Assembly: GCF_001571245.1 (NCBI RefSeq)
Contig: NZ_BCTK01000001.1
Span: 62,001-126,000, forward strand
From: Achromobacter piechaudii NBRC 102461
GTDB taxonomy: Bacteria > Pseudomonadota > Gammaproteobacteria > Burkholderiales > Burkholderiaceae_B
DNA length: 64,000 nucleotides
Direction: 5' to 3'
Part shown: positions 1 through 6,984 of the stretch, one piece after another
Layout: every line of letters begins with the position of its first letter
Numbering within the stretch: the first letter of the stretch is position 1
Notes under the pieces: generated by a model
Told to the model about the DNA's origin: nothing
Seen by the model: only the letters and a program-made list of their open reading frames with translations
The model's database searches: none
Program-made: the position numbers and the translations under genes

Positions 1-154
1 CAAACATACCTTCGGCTGAAAAGAACGCCGACCGGACGCTCTCAATCCCGATGCTGATCAGGCCTTCGCGAACGCCATCCTGAACTGCGGCCTCAAACTC
101 TGCTCGGTTGGCCCTAACCGCGCCAGCAAGGGTAGTGTGGTGGACGTTGTTCAT
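1..154 (-). CDS. Hypothetical protein, 5' part only
   Basis: Begins at an ATG at 152-154 preceded by a good AGGAG ribosome-binding site and runs off the left edge after 51 codons. The visible peptide starts MNNVHHTTLAGAV and looks amphipathic, with no recognised family. It lies 28 bp downstream of the 175-residue gene on the same strand, so the two are probably co-transcribed. Function unknown. Confidence 0.5.
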   Translation of the reverse strand, partial: MNNVHHTTLAGAVRANRAEFEAAVQDGVREGLISIGIESVRSAFFSAEGMF

Positions 155-182
155 GACATCTCCTGGGGGTGATACAGCAAAT

Positions 183-710
183 TCAATTGATAGAAATTTC
201 GAGCCATTGGCCCTTCATTGCGGACTTGATCCGTCCGCCGGGCGACTCTGAGAACCGCTTGTTAACGCTGTCGTTGATTGAACGGAGCAACTTCATCATT
301 TGGTCGCCACGTCCATAGAGCTTGATTGTTCGAGCCTGAACGGCTTCAGAAAGTTCAATCGTACCAAGGATGGCAGCAGAGTAAATGTCAACAATTCGCG
401 CCGCATGTTCCTCAATGTTCCAATACTCCGGCGTAATCAGAACCTTCAGCAACTTAGTCAGACCTCCACGTACCATCGGGCGAGCCACGACTTCAGCGAG
501 AGCGCACGCGTGACCGTTCTCGCCGTAGAAAAGTCCGTAACCCAACGAGTTGCCAGCCTTCCCGCCGTTGGCGTAGTCCCGATTGTCACCCAGCCATTCG
601 AACACCACTCCAAATTCACTCATGAACTCGTCTTCCCCGGCGATTCCTTGCCAGTTTTGCTTTGTGGCGACAAAGCTTTCTTCAGTGAACTGCCGTAGTT
701 GGTACGTCAT
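183..710 (-). CDS. Hypothetical protein, 175 residues
   Basis: I do not recognise a family with confidence. The 175-residue product is soluble, acidic in its first third, and has a central segment (about residues 55-95) that reads loosely like a GNAT-type strand-helix pattern, but the acetyl-CoA loop is not clear. Codon use is less G/C-biased at third positions than in the chromosome genes to the right, which suggests horizontal acquisition. It is the first gene of a likely two-gene operon. A dyad of GTAAC/GTTAC motifs lies directly upstream and may be its operator. Confidence 0.6.
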   Translation of the reverse strand: MTYQLRQFTEESFVATKQNWQGIAGEDEFMSEFGVVFEWLGDNRDYANGGKAGNSLGYGLFYGENGHACALAEVVARPMVRGGLTKLLKVLITPEYWNIEEHAARIVDIYSAAILGTIELSEAVQARTIKLYGRGDQMMKLLRSINDSVNKRFSESPGGRIKSAMKGQWLEISIN

Positions 711-719
711 TGTCTCTAA

Positions 720-735
720 GTAACATCTTGGTTAC
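720..735. promoter_or_regulatory. GTAAC-N6-GTTAC dyad, possible operator
   Basis: A perfect inverted repeat, GTAAC at 720-724 and GTTAC at 731-735, sits 10 bp upstream of the start at 710. Further GTTAC copies follow at 769, 781 and 827. The position suits binding of a repressor near the promoter of the minus-strand gene; the regulator is unknown. Confidence 0.35.
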
Positions 736-794
736 GTTGTCAGAGACGCTTTTTACCATGAAACTTTCGTTACATGGCCTGTTACTCATCGCAA

Positions 795-814
795 GCATAG
801 GGTAATCCCTATGC
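795..814. other. Perfect hairpin GCATAGGG/CCCTATGC
   Basis: Eight paired bases around a TAAT loop. No T-run follows, so it is not an ordinary terminator. The CCCTATG arm recurs near 1610 at the other end of the segment, so it may relate to element ends or to a DNA-binding protein of the element. Confidence 0.35.
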
Positions 815-1271
815 GATCAGCTCTAAGTTACGGCACCTCAGGCAAACATGCAATAGGCCAGTGGGCCTAATCAGACAAGTCCGAGTCGCGACGGAGGGGA
901 GCGGAATTGGTGATTGCCGACCAAATGACAGCGCTACGCCAGAATTTGGTCGGAGAACCGCACAAACATTAGCCCTAGTCGGGGGGGGGCGAGTCTCCTG
1001 ATGCTGGTCGGCGTGAGGCTGGGAGGTGCACGTGAGCGCCTGAAAGGTGGGCCGCTCGTCGTCGGTGGAGGCTTCGAACGCGTCGTGCGGAAGGTTGGGA
1101 AGGCCAAGTCGAGGCCGGCGCTCTATCGGGACGTACCTTCGCTGTCCCACTGTGGGAGGAAATCTCCGGCCGATTCCGAGTACGGCGCGCTCGTTGTCGC
1201 GAGGGAATAGTCGATCGAGATGTGCCGTTTGGGCCACTGCTCAATTGACGGGCGCAACATATGTTTAAGGT

Positions 1272-1538
1272 TTAAGGCGCCGGTTCAACCTCAAAAATAT
1301 GCTCGAAATTGAAGCGCACTTGGTCCAAAACGGCGTCGCCATTCGCGTCTTGCTGCCGGCCGACATATGCCGAGGCGTTGTCTGAATGCATGGCGACTAC
1401 CAACGCGCGAACTGTTTCACCTGCGACAGTCTTCAGCACGACCGTGTCTCCCGCTTGTGCCACAGTTCCGTCAGGACGAGTGACGTAAATGCCTTCGCCC
1501 TGCGGGTGGACATATTTTTTGAAGTCCGTTGGCTCCAT
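1272..1538 (-). CDS. Small hypothetical protein, 88 residues
   Basis: ATG at 1536-1538 follows a CTGGAG ribosome-binding site at good spacing. The product begins MEPTDFKKYVHPQGEG and has alternating hydrophobic residues suggestive of a small beta-barrel-like domain; no family recognised. It is the last gene before the junction with mutS and has its own upstream space (1539-1628), where a CTATAC hexamer could serve as -10. Function unknown. Confidence 0.55.
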   Translation of the reverse strand: MEPTDFKKYVHPQGEGIYVTRPDGTVAQAGDTVVLKTVAGETVRALVVAMHSDNASAYVGRQQDANGDAVLDQVRFNFEHIFEVEPAP

Positions 1539-1610
1539 TCCGATCTCCAGTAGCGAGGCCCAAGGGGCGTAAGGTATAGCGTAGCTTTTATGATTGGGCG
1601 AACGCTCTCC

Positions 1611-1688
1611 CTATGAGAGGTGCCCATGCATCATGGGAGTATGGCCCGCGTGGGCCTCGGCGGCGGTAGGTTGTGTTGCTGAATTCAT
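1611..1688 (-). pseudogene. mutS: mutS 5' remnant (first 20 codons), disrupted
   Basis: From the ATG at 1686-1688 the frame reads 20 residues ending in HTPMM, the conserved N-terminal motif that in MutS precedes QQYL and the mismatch-recognition domain. Here it continues HGHLS and stops. A normal MutS is about 850-880 residues, so over 97 percent is missing from this position. A TACAAT -10-like box lies just upstream at 1696-1701. The family call rests on the motif, its distance from the start and the family's known N-terminus, not on a long alignment. If correct, this locus makes no MutS and mutation rate should be raised. Confidence 0.65.
1623..1637. other. CCCATG-N3-CATGGG dyad at the mutS break
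   Basis: A perfect 6-bp inverted repeat with a 3-bp centre sits exactly across the point where MutS homology ends (about 1629). Next to it, CTCTC/GAGAG arms around CCTAT form a second small dyad near 1610. Such paired arms resemble recombinase core or target sites, but no recombinase gene is visible. Confidence 0.35.
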
Positions 1689-1695
1689 GCCCGTG

Positions 1696-1701
1696 ATTGT
1701 A
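1696..1701 (-). promoter_or_regulatory. Probable -10 box of mutS
   Basis: Reads TACAAT on the minus strand, 7 bp upstream of the mutS ATG. No good -35 hexamer was found at 16-18 bp. The short leader suggests a leader with little or no ribosome-binding site. Confidence 0.35.
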
Positions 1702-1879
1702 TCGGGGCGGGCGGGCGCGTGCGGCGCCGGGCAGGATGCTTTTGGCGCAGGTTTGACCTGAGTCGGGGTCGGACTGGTAACAGCGCCGGCCTGCCCCTTC
1801 GCAGCCTCCGATTTGCCCCACCCGCACGCCACCGGCACAATCGCACGACGCGGCCCCGTGATGGCCGTGGGAGCAGCAG

Positions 1880-2785
1880 ATGCCGGATTTTCCTTTTCCC
1901 GACCCCGTCAGCGCGGTCGAGCGCGTGACGATTTCCAGCGGGGCGCATCAGGCGGAGTTCGCGCCCGGGGGCGGCGGGCGGCTGACGCGGCTGTCCACGG
2001 GGGCGCATGACTGGATCGTGCCTTTGACCGCCACCGAGTGGCCGGCAGGCAAGTGGCCCCGGGCGGGCTCCTACCCGCTGACGCCGTATTCCAATCGCAT
2101 CCGCGACGGCGTCTTCACCTTCAATGGCGCGCGTCATGTCCTGCAATCCGTGCCCGGCCGGCCGCAAGCCATCCACGGGGCGGGACTTTTCCAACCTTGG
2201 CAGGTGCGTAATCACACGGCCGACAGTATCGACCTGGTGCTGAACCAGCCTGCGAGCGTATTGGGCTGGCCGTGGCCGTTCGAGTGCGTGCAGCGGTATC
2301 GGCTGGACGCGCGCGGTTTGAGCCTGTCGCTCAGTCTGATCAACCAGGGCGATACCCCCATGCCTTGCGGGCTGGGCATCCATCCGTACTTCACCGCCGA
2401 GCGCGTGGCCCTGAACGCGCGGCGCATCTGGCCCGCCGACGACAACGGTTTGCCCACGGGTAGCCGCGTAAAGCATGTGCGAGAGATTCGCCGGTCGGAG
2501 CAGGGCTGCGATACCTATCTGTCCCAGTGGGAAGGACGCGCCACGCTGCATTGGCCGGACGGCCACGAGCTGGCGCTGCATGCGGACCCGGCCTTTGCCC
2601 ATGTGGTGGTCTATACCGCGCCGGGCTCGTCGTTTCTATGCGTGGAACCGGTCAGCAATGTGGCGGATGCGTTCAATCTGGCGGCGGCCGGCGAGACGCG
2701 CACGGGCATGCAGGTGCTGGAGCCGGGGGCGCGCTTTTCGGCGACGGCCTTGATGGCGTTGACGACGCCCCGGGCCTCACGCTGA
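1880..2785 (+). CDS. Aldose 1-epimerase family protein
   Basis: Cytoplasmic epimerase of the mutarotase (GalM-like) fold, expected to interconvert anomers of a sugar. Conserved landmarks are present: P-Y-S-N-R at residues 69-73, H99 in an IHG motif, the catalytic histidine in GIHPY (166-170) and the catalytic glutamate in CVEPVSN (254-260). At 301 residues it has normal length. The ATG at 1880 has a GGGAG ribosome-binding site. It is divergent from the mutS remnant, and a small unknown gene follows. Substrate is not evident; subgroup members act on galactose, glucose or hexose phosphates. Confidence 0.9.
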   Translation: MPDFPFPDPVSAVERVTISSGAHQAEFAPGGGGRLTRLSTGAHDWIVPLTATEWPAGKWPRAGSYPLTPYSNRIRDGVFTFNGARHVLQSVPGRPQAIHGAGLFQPWQVRNHTADSIDLVLNQPASVLGWPWPFECVQRYRLDARGLSLSLSLINQGDTPMPCGLGIHPYFTAERVALNARRIWPADDNGLPTGSRVKHVREIRRSEQGCDTYLSQWEGRATLHWPDGHELALHADPAFAHVVVYTAPGSSFLCVEPVSNVADAFNLAAAGETRTGMQVLEPGARFSATALMALTTPRASR

Positions 2786-2853
2786 CCCCGGGGCTATGAA
2801 ACGTCGGCGACCTCCGGCGATAATCGCGCCAATCCCAATCCAGGAGTTCTCAC

Positions 2854-3210
2854 GTGAAAAAGCTCAGCACCGAACAATTGCAGGCCGCCGCCGAAACGCT
2901 GCGCCGGGTGCAGGCAAAGCTGGCCCGCTCGGGCAGCCTGCCGCTGGAGCCCACGCTGTACGCCAGCGCCAAGGGCTTTCGCCGCAACGTGCCGGATTAT
3001 CTGTGGACCTGGTTGTCCGGCTTGCTGGCGCCGCACAAGAGCCTGTCTGCATGGATGGATACCCAGATGCCGGGATGGCGCGACGGCAAGACGCCGGCCG
3101 CCGTGGTGTACGCCCGAACCGAAAAAGGGTGGTTCGATTGGCTGATCGCCGAACTGGAAGCGGAGATCAATGACCCACACGCGCGCGCCAAGCGGGAAGG
3201 GCAGGCCTGA
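2854..3210 (+). CDS. Hypothetical protein, 118 residues
   Basis: Starts at the first GTG/ATG region after AGGAG (CACGTG then AAAAAG). Soluble, rich in W and charged residues, with no signal peptide or membrane segment. Reads like a well-conserved family-restricted protein, but I cannot name it. It lies 68 bp after the epimerase on the same strand and may be co-transcribed. A GC-rich hairpin (3229-3252) follows its stop. Confidence 0.7.
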   Translation: MKKLSTEQLQAAAETLRRVQAKLARSGSLPLEPTLYASAKGFRRNVPDYLWTWLSGLLAPHKSLSAWMDTQMPGWRDGKTPAAVVYARTEKGWFDWLIAELEAEINDPHARAKREGQA

Positions 3211-3228
3211 CCGGGTGATCTGAAGGGG

Positions 3229-3252
3229 GCGCTGGCATGATGGCGCCAGCGC
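3229..3252 (+). terminator. GC-rich hairpin after the 118-residue gene
   Basis: GCGCTGGC pairs with GCCAGCGC around an 8-base loop. There is no T-run, so termination strength is uncertain; it separates two converging transcription units. Confidence 0.4.
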
Positions 3253-3334
3253 GCCGGGGGCGTAGGCCAGGTCCTGCCCCTGTCGTGTCTTTCAAAGACG
3301 CATCCCGTACCCGACACATCCGCGTCGCGGCCTC

Positions 3335-4075
3335 CTACGTCTGCCCCGCCGCGACCGCCACGTCCTTCGTGTACGCCATTGCCCCCAATGACGCGCCATG
3401 CACGGCAAGGTGCGCGCCCAGCTGAATCACTTGCAGGATCTCCGCGCGCTTGACGCCTTGCGTCAACGCATGCGGGATGAGCGCGCGCAGCGTCGTCCGG
3501 TCGCCGTGCGTGAACGCGGCGTGCAGCGCGATGCGAACCAGCAGCCGTTCGGCGGGGCTCAGGCCGCCAACGGGCGCGCCACCCTCCAGAAAATCCAGCA
3601 GCGCGCTGACATAGCCGGCGTCTTGCGCGGCCAAACGTAAAAGGCTGTCCGCCTGTTCGGGCCATAGCGTCTGGATGCGGGCTGCCAGCGGGTCATCCTT
3701 TGGCAGCGGTTCGAGCGCGGCGGCCTCGTGCAGGATATCGGCGGCTTGCAGCACGGCCGTCACGCCTTGCCAGGTCACCAGATGCAGCACGTCGAATATG
3801 TCGGCCTCGCTGGCGCCGGCCGCACGGGCAAGGCGCAGATGCGTCATCAAGCCCGGCTCATACAGGTGCGTGGCCGAAGCGTCCAGCGCAACGTAGACCA
3901 GTTCGACCATGCGTGGCGCGAGCGGCCCGGTTTGCGCGGGGTAGCCGGCGTAGTCGGCGTAGTGCTGGACAAAGCCGGGGTTGGCGCGCAGCAGCGCTTC
4001 GGTCCATGGCCGCCAATAGCCGCGCGCGGCGATGAAGCGCGCTTTGATGGCGTCCAGGTCGGTCAGCGTGTGCAT
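3335..4075 (-). CDS. Carboxymuconolactone decarboxylase-like protein, two-domain
   Basis: 246 residues with two AhpD/CMD-like helical modules (about 30-120 and 155-240). The first ends with the family pattern H-L-R-L-A-R-A-A-G-A-S at 79-89. The CxxC pair of true AhpD peroxidases is absent, so a thiol-peroxidase role is unlikely; a decarboxylase-like or structural role is possible. The start chosen is the ATG at 4073-4075, which overlaps the end of the upstream SDR by 13 bp. It is the last gene of the seven-gene operon that begins at 11120. Confidence 0.8.
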   Translation of the reverse strand: MHTLTDLDAIKARFIAARGYWRPWTEALLRANPGFVQHYADYAGYPAQTGPLAPRMVELVYVALDASATHLYEPGLMTHLRLARAAGASEADIFDVLHLVTWQGVTAVLQAADILHEAAALEPLPKDDPLAARIQTLWPEQADSLLRLAAQDAGYVSALLDFLEGGAPVGGLSPAERLLVRIALHAAFTHGDRTTLRALIPHALTQGVKRAEILQVIQLGAHLAVHGASLGAMAYTKDVAVAAGQT

Positions 4076-5271
4076 AGCGTTTGTCCGGTCAGGTATTGGG
4101 CCTGGGCGCCGGCGACGAATCGCAGCAGCGGCGACAGGGCGGGTTCCGGGGTGGCCGAGGCCACTTCGACGGCATTGATGCGCCGCGCACGCGGGCCCCA
4201 TTCGCAGGCGAGCGTGGCGATCAGCATGCGTGCGGCGGCATCGTCGCCCGCGTGTTCCCAGTCGCCCTGCGCCGCGCGCGGCAGCAGCAGCGTCAGGCTG
4301 CCAGGCGCGCTTGCCCGGCCATGACGGCGCGCCGCCGCCAAGGTAGCGGCAAGGCGTCCGCCCGGTGGGCTGTCCAGCACGCTTGCGTCCAGGATGGCGG
4401 GGTAGCCGTCGCGCGGGTCTGCGTTCACGCCGGCGTCAGCCAGCGCCGGCCAATGGCCGTGCACGGTCAGGGACAAGGGCGCGTCGCAAGGCACGGGGGC
4501 GATGGTCTGGGGCACGTAGGCCTGGCTGCCGCCGAAGCGGGACGAGCCGCCGTCCACGGACAGGCGGCCGCCGCTCAAGGGCGCGGCGTCCTGGCTGGAC
4601 AGGAATGCCAGCGCGCAGGCCAGTTCCTCGGGGGCGGCAAGGCGGCCCAGCGGAATCTTGGCCACCGCGCGCACGGGGTCCAGCCGGCCGGATGCGATCA
4701 GGGCGTCGACCAGTTCGGTCTGCACGAAGCCGGGGCACAGCACGCTGACGCGCAGATCGGGATGCGCGCGCGCCAGCGCCTGGGTCTGCGCGATCAGGCC
4801 GGCCTTGCTGGGGCTGTACGCGCCGCGTAGCGGAATGGCATGCAGGCCCGCGCCCGAGGCCACGTTCACGATGCGGGCATGCCGCGTCAAGCGTTCGCGC
4901 ATGGCCCTCAGCAGGCGCGCGGGCGCGTGCAGGTTCAGATCCAGCAAGCGCTGCCAGTCGCGGTCGGTCTGTTCGATGACGGGCAGATTGCTGGCGTCCG
5001 TCATCCCGGCGTTGTTGATGATGGCGTCCAGCGGCGGCATGTCGGCGGCAAGCGCGTTGATCTGGTCCGGATCGGTCAGGTCCGCCACGAAGGCAAGATG
5101 GTCGATGGCGCTTGCACCCTGCCCACCGGCCCCCCGCAACTGCCCCAACAGCACTTCCAGCGCCTCGGCGTTGCGGTCCACCAGCACGCAGCGCCGGCCC
5201 ATTCGCGCCAGCCGCCACGCCGTGGCGCGGCCGATGCCGCTGGCGGCGCCCGTCAGCAGGACCGTGTCCAT
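4063..5271 (-). CDS. SDR oxidoreductase with a second, degenerate SDR half
   Basis: 402 residues. The N-terminal 250 residues are a complete classical short-chain dehydrogenase: TGAASGIG cofactor loop near residue 6, NNAG near 87, and the Y-S-P-S-K active site with an upstream serine. The C-terminal 150 residues look like the second half of another SDR (I-A-T-L-A-C-E-W-G ... R-R-I-N-A-V-E-V) but lack the glycine-rich loop and YxxxK. Fusions of this sort occur as tandem SDRs; the second half may serve dimerisation. The start overlaps the upstream gene's stop (TGATG), so the two are translationally coupled. Confidence 0.85.
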   Translation of the reverse strand: MDTVLLTGAASGIGRATAWRLARMGRRCVLVDRNAEALEVLLGQLRGAGGQGASAIDHLAFVADLTDPDQINALAADMPPLDAIINNAGMTDASNLPVIEQTDRDWQRLLDLNLHAPARLLRAMRERLTRHARIVNVASGAGLHAIPLRGAYSPSKAGLIAQTQALARAHPDLRVSVLCPGFVQTELVDALIASGRLDPVRAVAKIPLGRLAAPEELACALAFLSSQDAAPLSGGRLSVDGGSSRFGGSQAYVPQTIAPVPCDAPLSLTVHGHWPALADAGVNADPRDGYPAILDASVLDSPPGGRLAATLAAARRHGRASAPGSLTLLLPRAAQGDWEHAGDDAAARMLIATLACEWGPRARRINAVEVASATPEPALSPLLRFVAGAQAQYLTGQTLCTR

Positions 5272-6029
5272 CAGAGCGTCGTGAAGGTAATGCCGCCGTC
5301 CACCACCAGCGCTTGCGCCGTGATGAAGCGCGCCTCGTCGCTGGCCAGGAACGCGATGCCGCTTGCCACGTCTTCGACCGTGCCCAGCCGGCCCATCGGC
5401 GTGCTGGCGATGCGGCGCGCATCGCGCTCGGCGTTGCGGTTGCGCTGTGTGCCTTCGGTCGGCACGGCCGACGGGCACACGGCGTTGACGCGGATGTTGC
5501 GCGCGCCAAGCTCGGCGGCCGCCGCGCGCGTGATGCCCAGCACGCCCGCCTTGATGCCCGAATACACCATCGAACTGGGCGCGGACTTGAGCGCGGCGGT
5601 CGAGGCCACGTTGACGATCGCGCCGCCTCGCTCCGGATCCATGGCCTCGGCGGCCGCCTGGATGCCCCAGATCACTGCCTTGAAGCCGATATCCAGCATG
5701 CGGTCCATGGTGTCGGCCTGGATCTCGGCGGCGCTCTGGTAGCGCACCCAGGCGGCGTTGTTGACCAGGATGTCCAGGCGCGACGCGTACTCGGCGGTTT
5801 GCCTGACGGCTTGCCCGATCCCTTCACGCGAGGCCACGTTCTGCACCACCGCGAAGGCCTTGCCGCCCTCGGCATTGATGCCGGCGACGGCGGCGTCCAC
5901 CAGTTCCTGCTTCAAATCGTTCACGCCCACGATGGCGCCGCGAGCCGCCAGCGCGCGTGCCGTCGCGCGGCCGATGCCGGCGCCCGCGCCGGTGACAAGC
6001 GCGACGCGCCCAGCCAGATCTTGTTGCAT
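5271..6029 (-). CDS. SDR family NAD(P)-dependent oxidoreductase
   Basis: 252 residues with the TGAGAGIGRA cofactor loop near the N-terminus, NNAA, a serine before the Y-S-G-I-K active site, and the C-terminal V-D-G-G pattern of the FabG-like subgroup. Probably oxidises a hydroxyacyl or cyclic alcohol intermediate. ATG at 6027-6029 has GGAAG upstream. It sits 10 bp after the small acyl-CoA dehydrogenase gene, inside the operon, and overlaps the next SDR start by one base. Confidence 0.88.
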   Translation of the reverse strand: MQQDLAGRVALVTGAGAGIGRATARALAARGAIVGVNDLKQELVDAAVAGINAEGGKAFAVVQNVASREGIGQAVRQTAEYASRLDILVNNAAWVRYQSAAEIQADTMDRMLDIGFKAVIWGIQAAAEAMDPERGGAIVNVASTAALKSAPSSMVYSGIKAGVLGITRAAAAELGARNIRVNAVCPSAVPTEGTQRNRNAERDARRIASTPMGRLGTVEDVASGIAFLASDEARFITAQALVVDGGITFTTL

Positions 6030-6039
6030 GCTTGTCTTC

Positions 6040-6984
6040 CTATACAGATTCAATGAAATCGCGGCCGACGCTTTGCGGCAGGCCATGGAACGCGGCATCC
6101 AGCTTGCGCACCGCGCGCAGCGCCGGGTGCAAGGGCAGTTCCCATGTGAAGCCCATCCCGCCGTGCAGATGGATGGCCTTCTCGATGACAAAGGCCGCGT
6201 TGGCGATGGCGCCGGCCAGCCCGGGCCGCGTGTCGCGCGGCGCGCCGAATTCGTCCGGCCGCATCGCGCGGCGGATGGCGGCGCTGGACACCTCTTGCAG
6301 CAGGCGCATCCGTGCCAGCAGGTGGCGCACCGCCTGCTTGGCCGACAGCGGCCGGCCGAACTGCACGCGGGTGGCCAGGTAAGCGGCGGTGGCCTGCAAC
6401 GCGCCTTCGGCCGCGCCGTTGGCGAACTCGGCCAACAGCAGTTGCGCATCGCGCCGAAGCGCGCTCCATGAGCGCGCGTCCAGACGCGCCAGCACCGGCG
6501 CACCCTCCAGCGACAACCAGAGCTGAGGATGATCGGGGTCCAGCGTCGCCTGCGTATCGTGCTTCGCCTCGCGTAGGTCCAGCAGCGCCGCGCCATCGCC
6601 ATCGGCGACCAGCACCCAATCGGCGGGACCATGATCCAGACGGGCGCTGCCTGCCTGCAAACTGCCTTGCCAGGCGATGCCAGCCAGCTGCTCGCCGGCG
6701 ACCAACGCGGCGGCGCAAGGCGTGCCGGCCAGCGCCCGGGCCAGCAGCATCTGCTCGGCCAGCGGCAGGGGCAGTTGCAGCCGTCCAGCCGCATGGGCAA
6801 TCGGCAAGGCGAACGCCAGGTCCAGACCCAGGCCGCCGTCGGCCTCATCGGCCATCACGCTGCACAAGCCCGCCTGCGCCAGCACGGCCACCTGCTCGTG
6901 GGGATGCTTTTTCGACAGCGCATCGGCGATAGCCGCATCGGCGGCCTGCGCGAACTCTTCGGGCCGCAGTTCTTCGCTACTCAT
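6040..6984 (-). CDS. Acyl-CoA dehydrogenase family protein (short form)
   Basis: 314 residues, shorter than the usual 380. The C-terminal helical domain is well kept, with Q-F-G-R-P-L near residue 205 and H-L-H-G-G-M-G-F near 280, which bind FAD and CoA in this family. The middle beta domain is diverged and the usual catalytic glutamate is not obvious. It overlaps the full-length acyl-CoA dehydrogenase by four bases (ATGA). Such adjacent pairs often form heteromers in steroid, bile-acid and terpenoid side-chain degradation (family knowledge); pairing here is inferred. Confidence 0.85.
   Translation of the reverse strand: MSSEELRPEEFAQAADAAIADALSKKHPHEQVAVLAQAGLCSVMADEADGGLGLDLAFALPIAHAAGRLQLPLPLAEQMLLARALAGTPCAAALVAGEQLAGIAWQGSLQAGSARLDHGPADWVLVADGDGAALLDLREAKHDTQATLDPDHPQLWLSLEGAPVLARLDARSWSALRRDAQLLLAEFANGAAEGALQATAAYLATRVQFGRPLSAKQAVRHLLARMRLLQEVSSAAIRRAMRPDEFGAPRDTRPGLAGAIANAAFVIEKAIHLHGGMGFTWELPLHPALRAVRKLDAAFHGLPQSVGRDFIESV

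Larger units (their letters stand above)
711..1271. other. Intergenic stretch of the accessory segment, no supported gene
   Basis: Several overlapping open frames exist on both strands, but none has a convincing start, composition or family. The stretch holds two dyads (720-735 and 795-814), repeated GTTAC pentamers at 731, 769, 781 and 827, and a run of nine G at 981-989 that would be unstable without mismatch repair. Confidence 0.5.
1..1628. mobile_element. Accessory segment abutting mutS (partial, left end outside window)
   Basis: This segment carries only short hypothetical genes, is visibly richer in A/T than the DNA to its right (clearest over 180-830), and ends exactly where the mutS reading frame breaks. 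At the junction lies a short inverted repeat. No integrase or transposase is visible, so the class of element is unknown; the left end lies outside the window. It could be an insertion with the rest of mutS further left, or a replacement that deleted mutS. The boundary near 1628 is inferred from loss of the MutS protein motif. Confidence 0.5.

Noticed and set aside
809-1244. Open frames of 69-142 codons on both strands
   Set aside because: They overlap one another, are rich in Arg/Pro/Ser, lack ribosome-binding sites and match no family pattern I know.
1685-2602. Long minus-strand frame antisense to the aldose 1-epimerase
   Set aside because: Composition is dominated by Arg, Pro, Gly and Ala, typical of the mirror frame of a high-GC gene; the plus-strand frame has all epimerase motifs.
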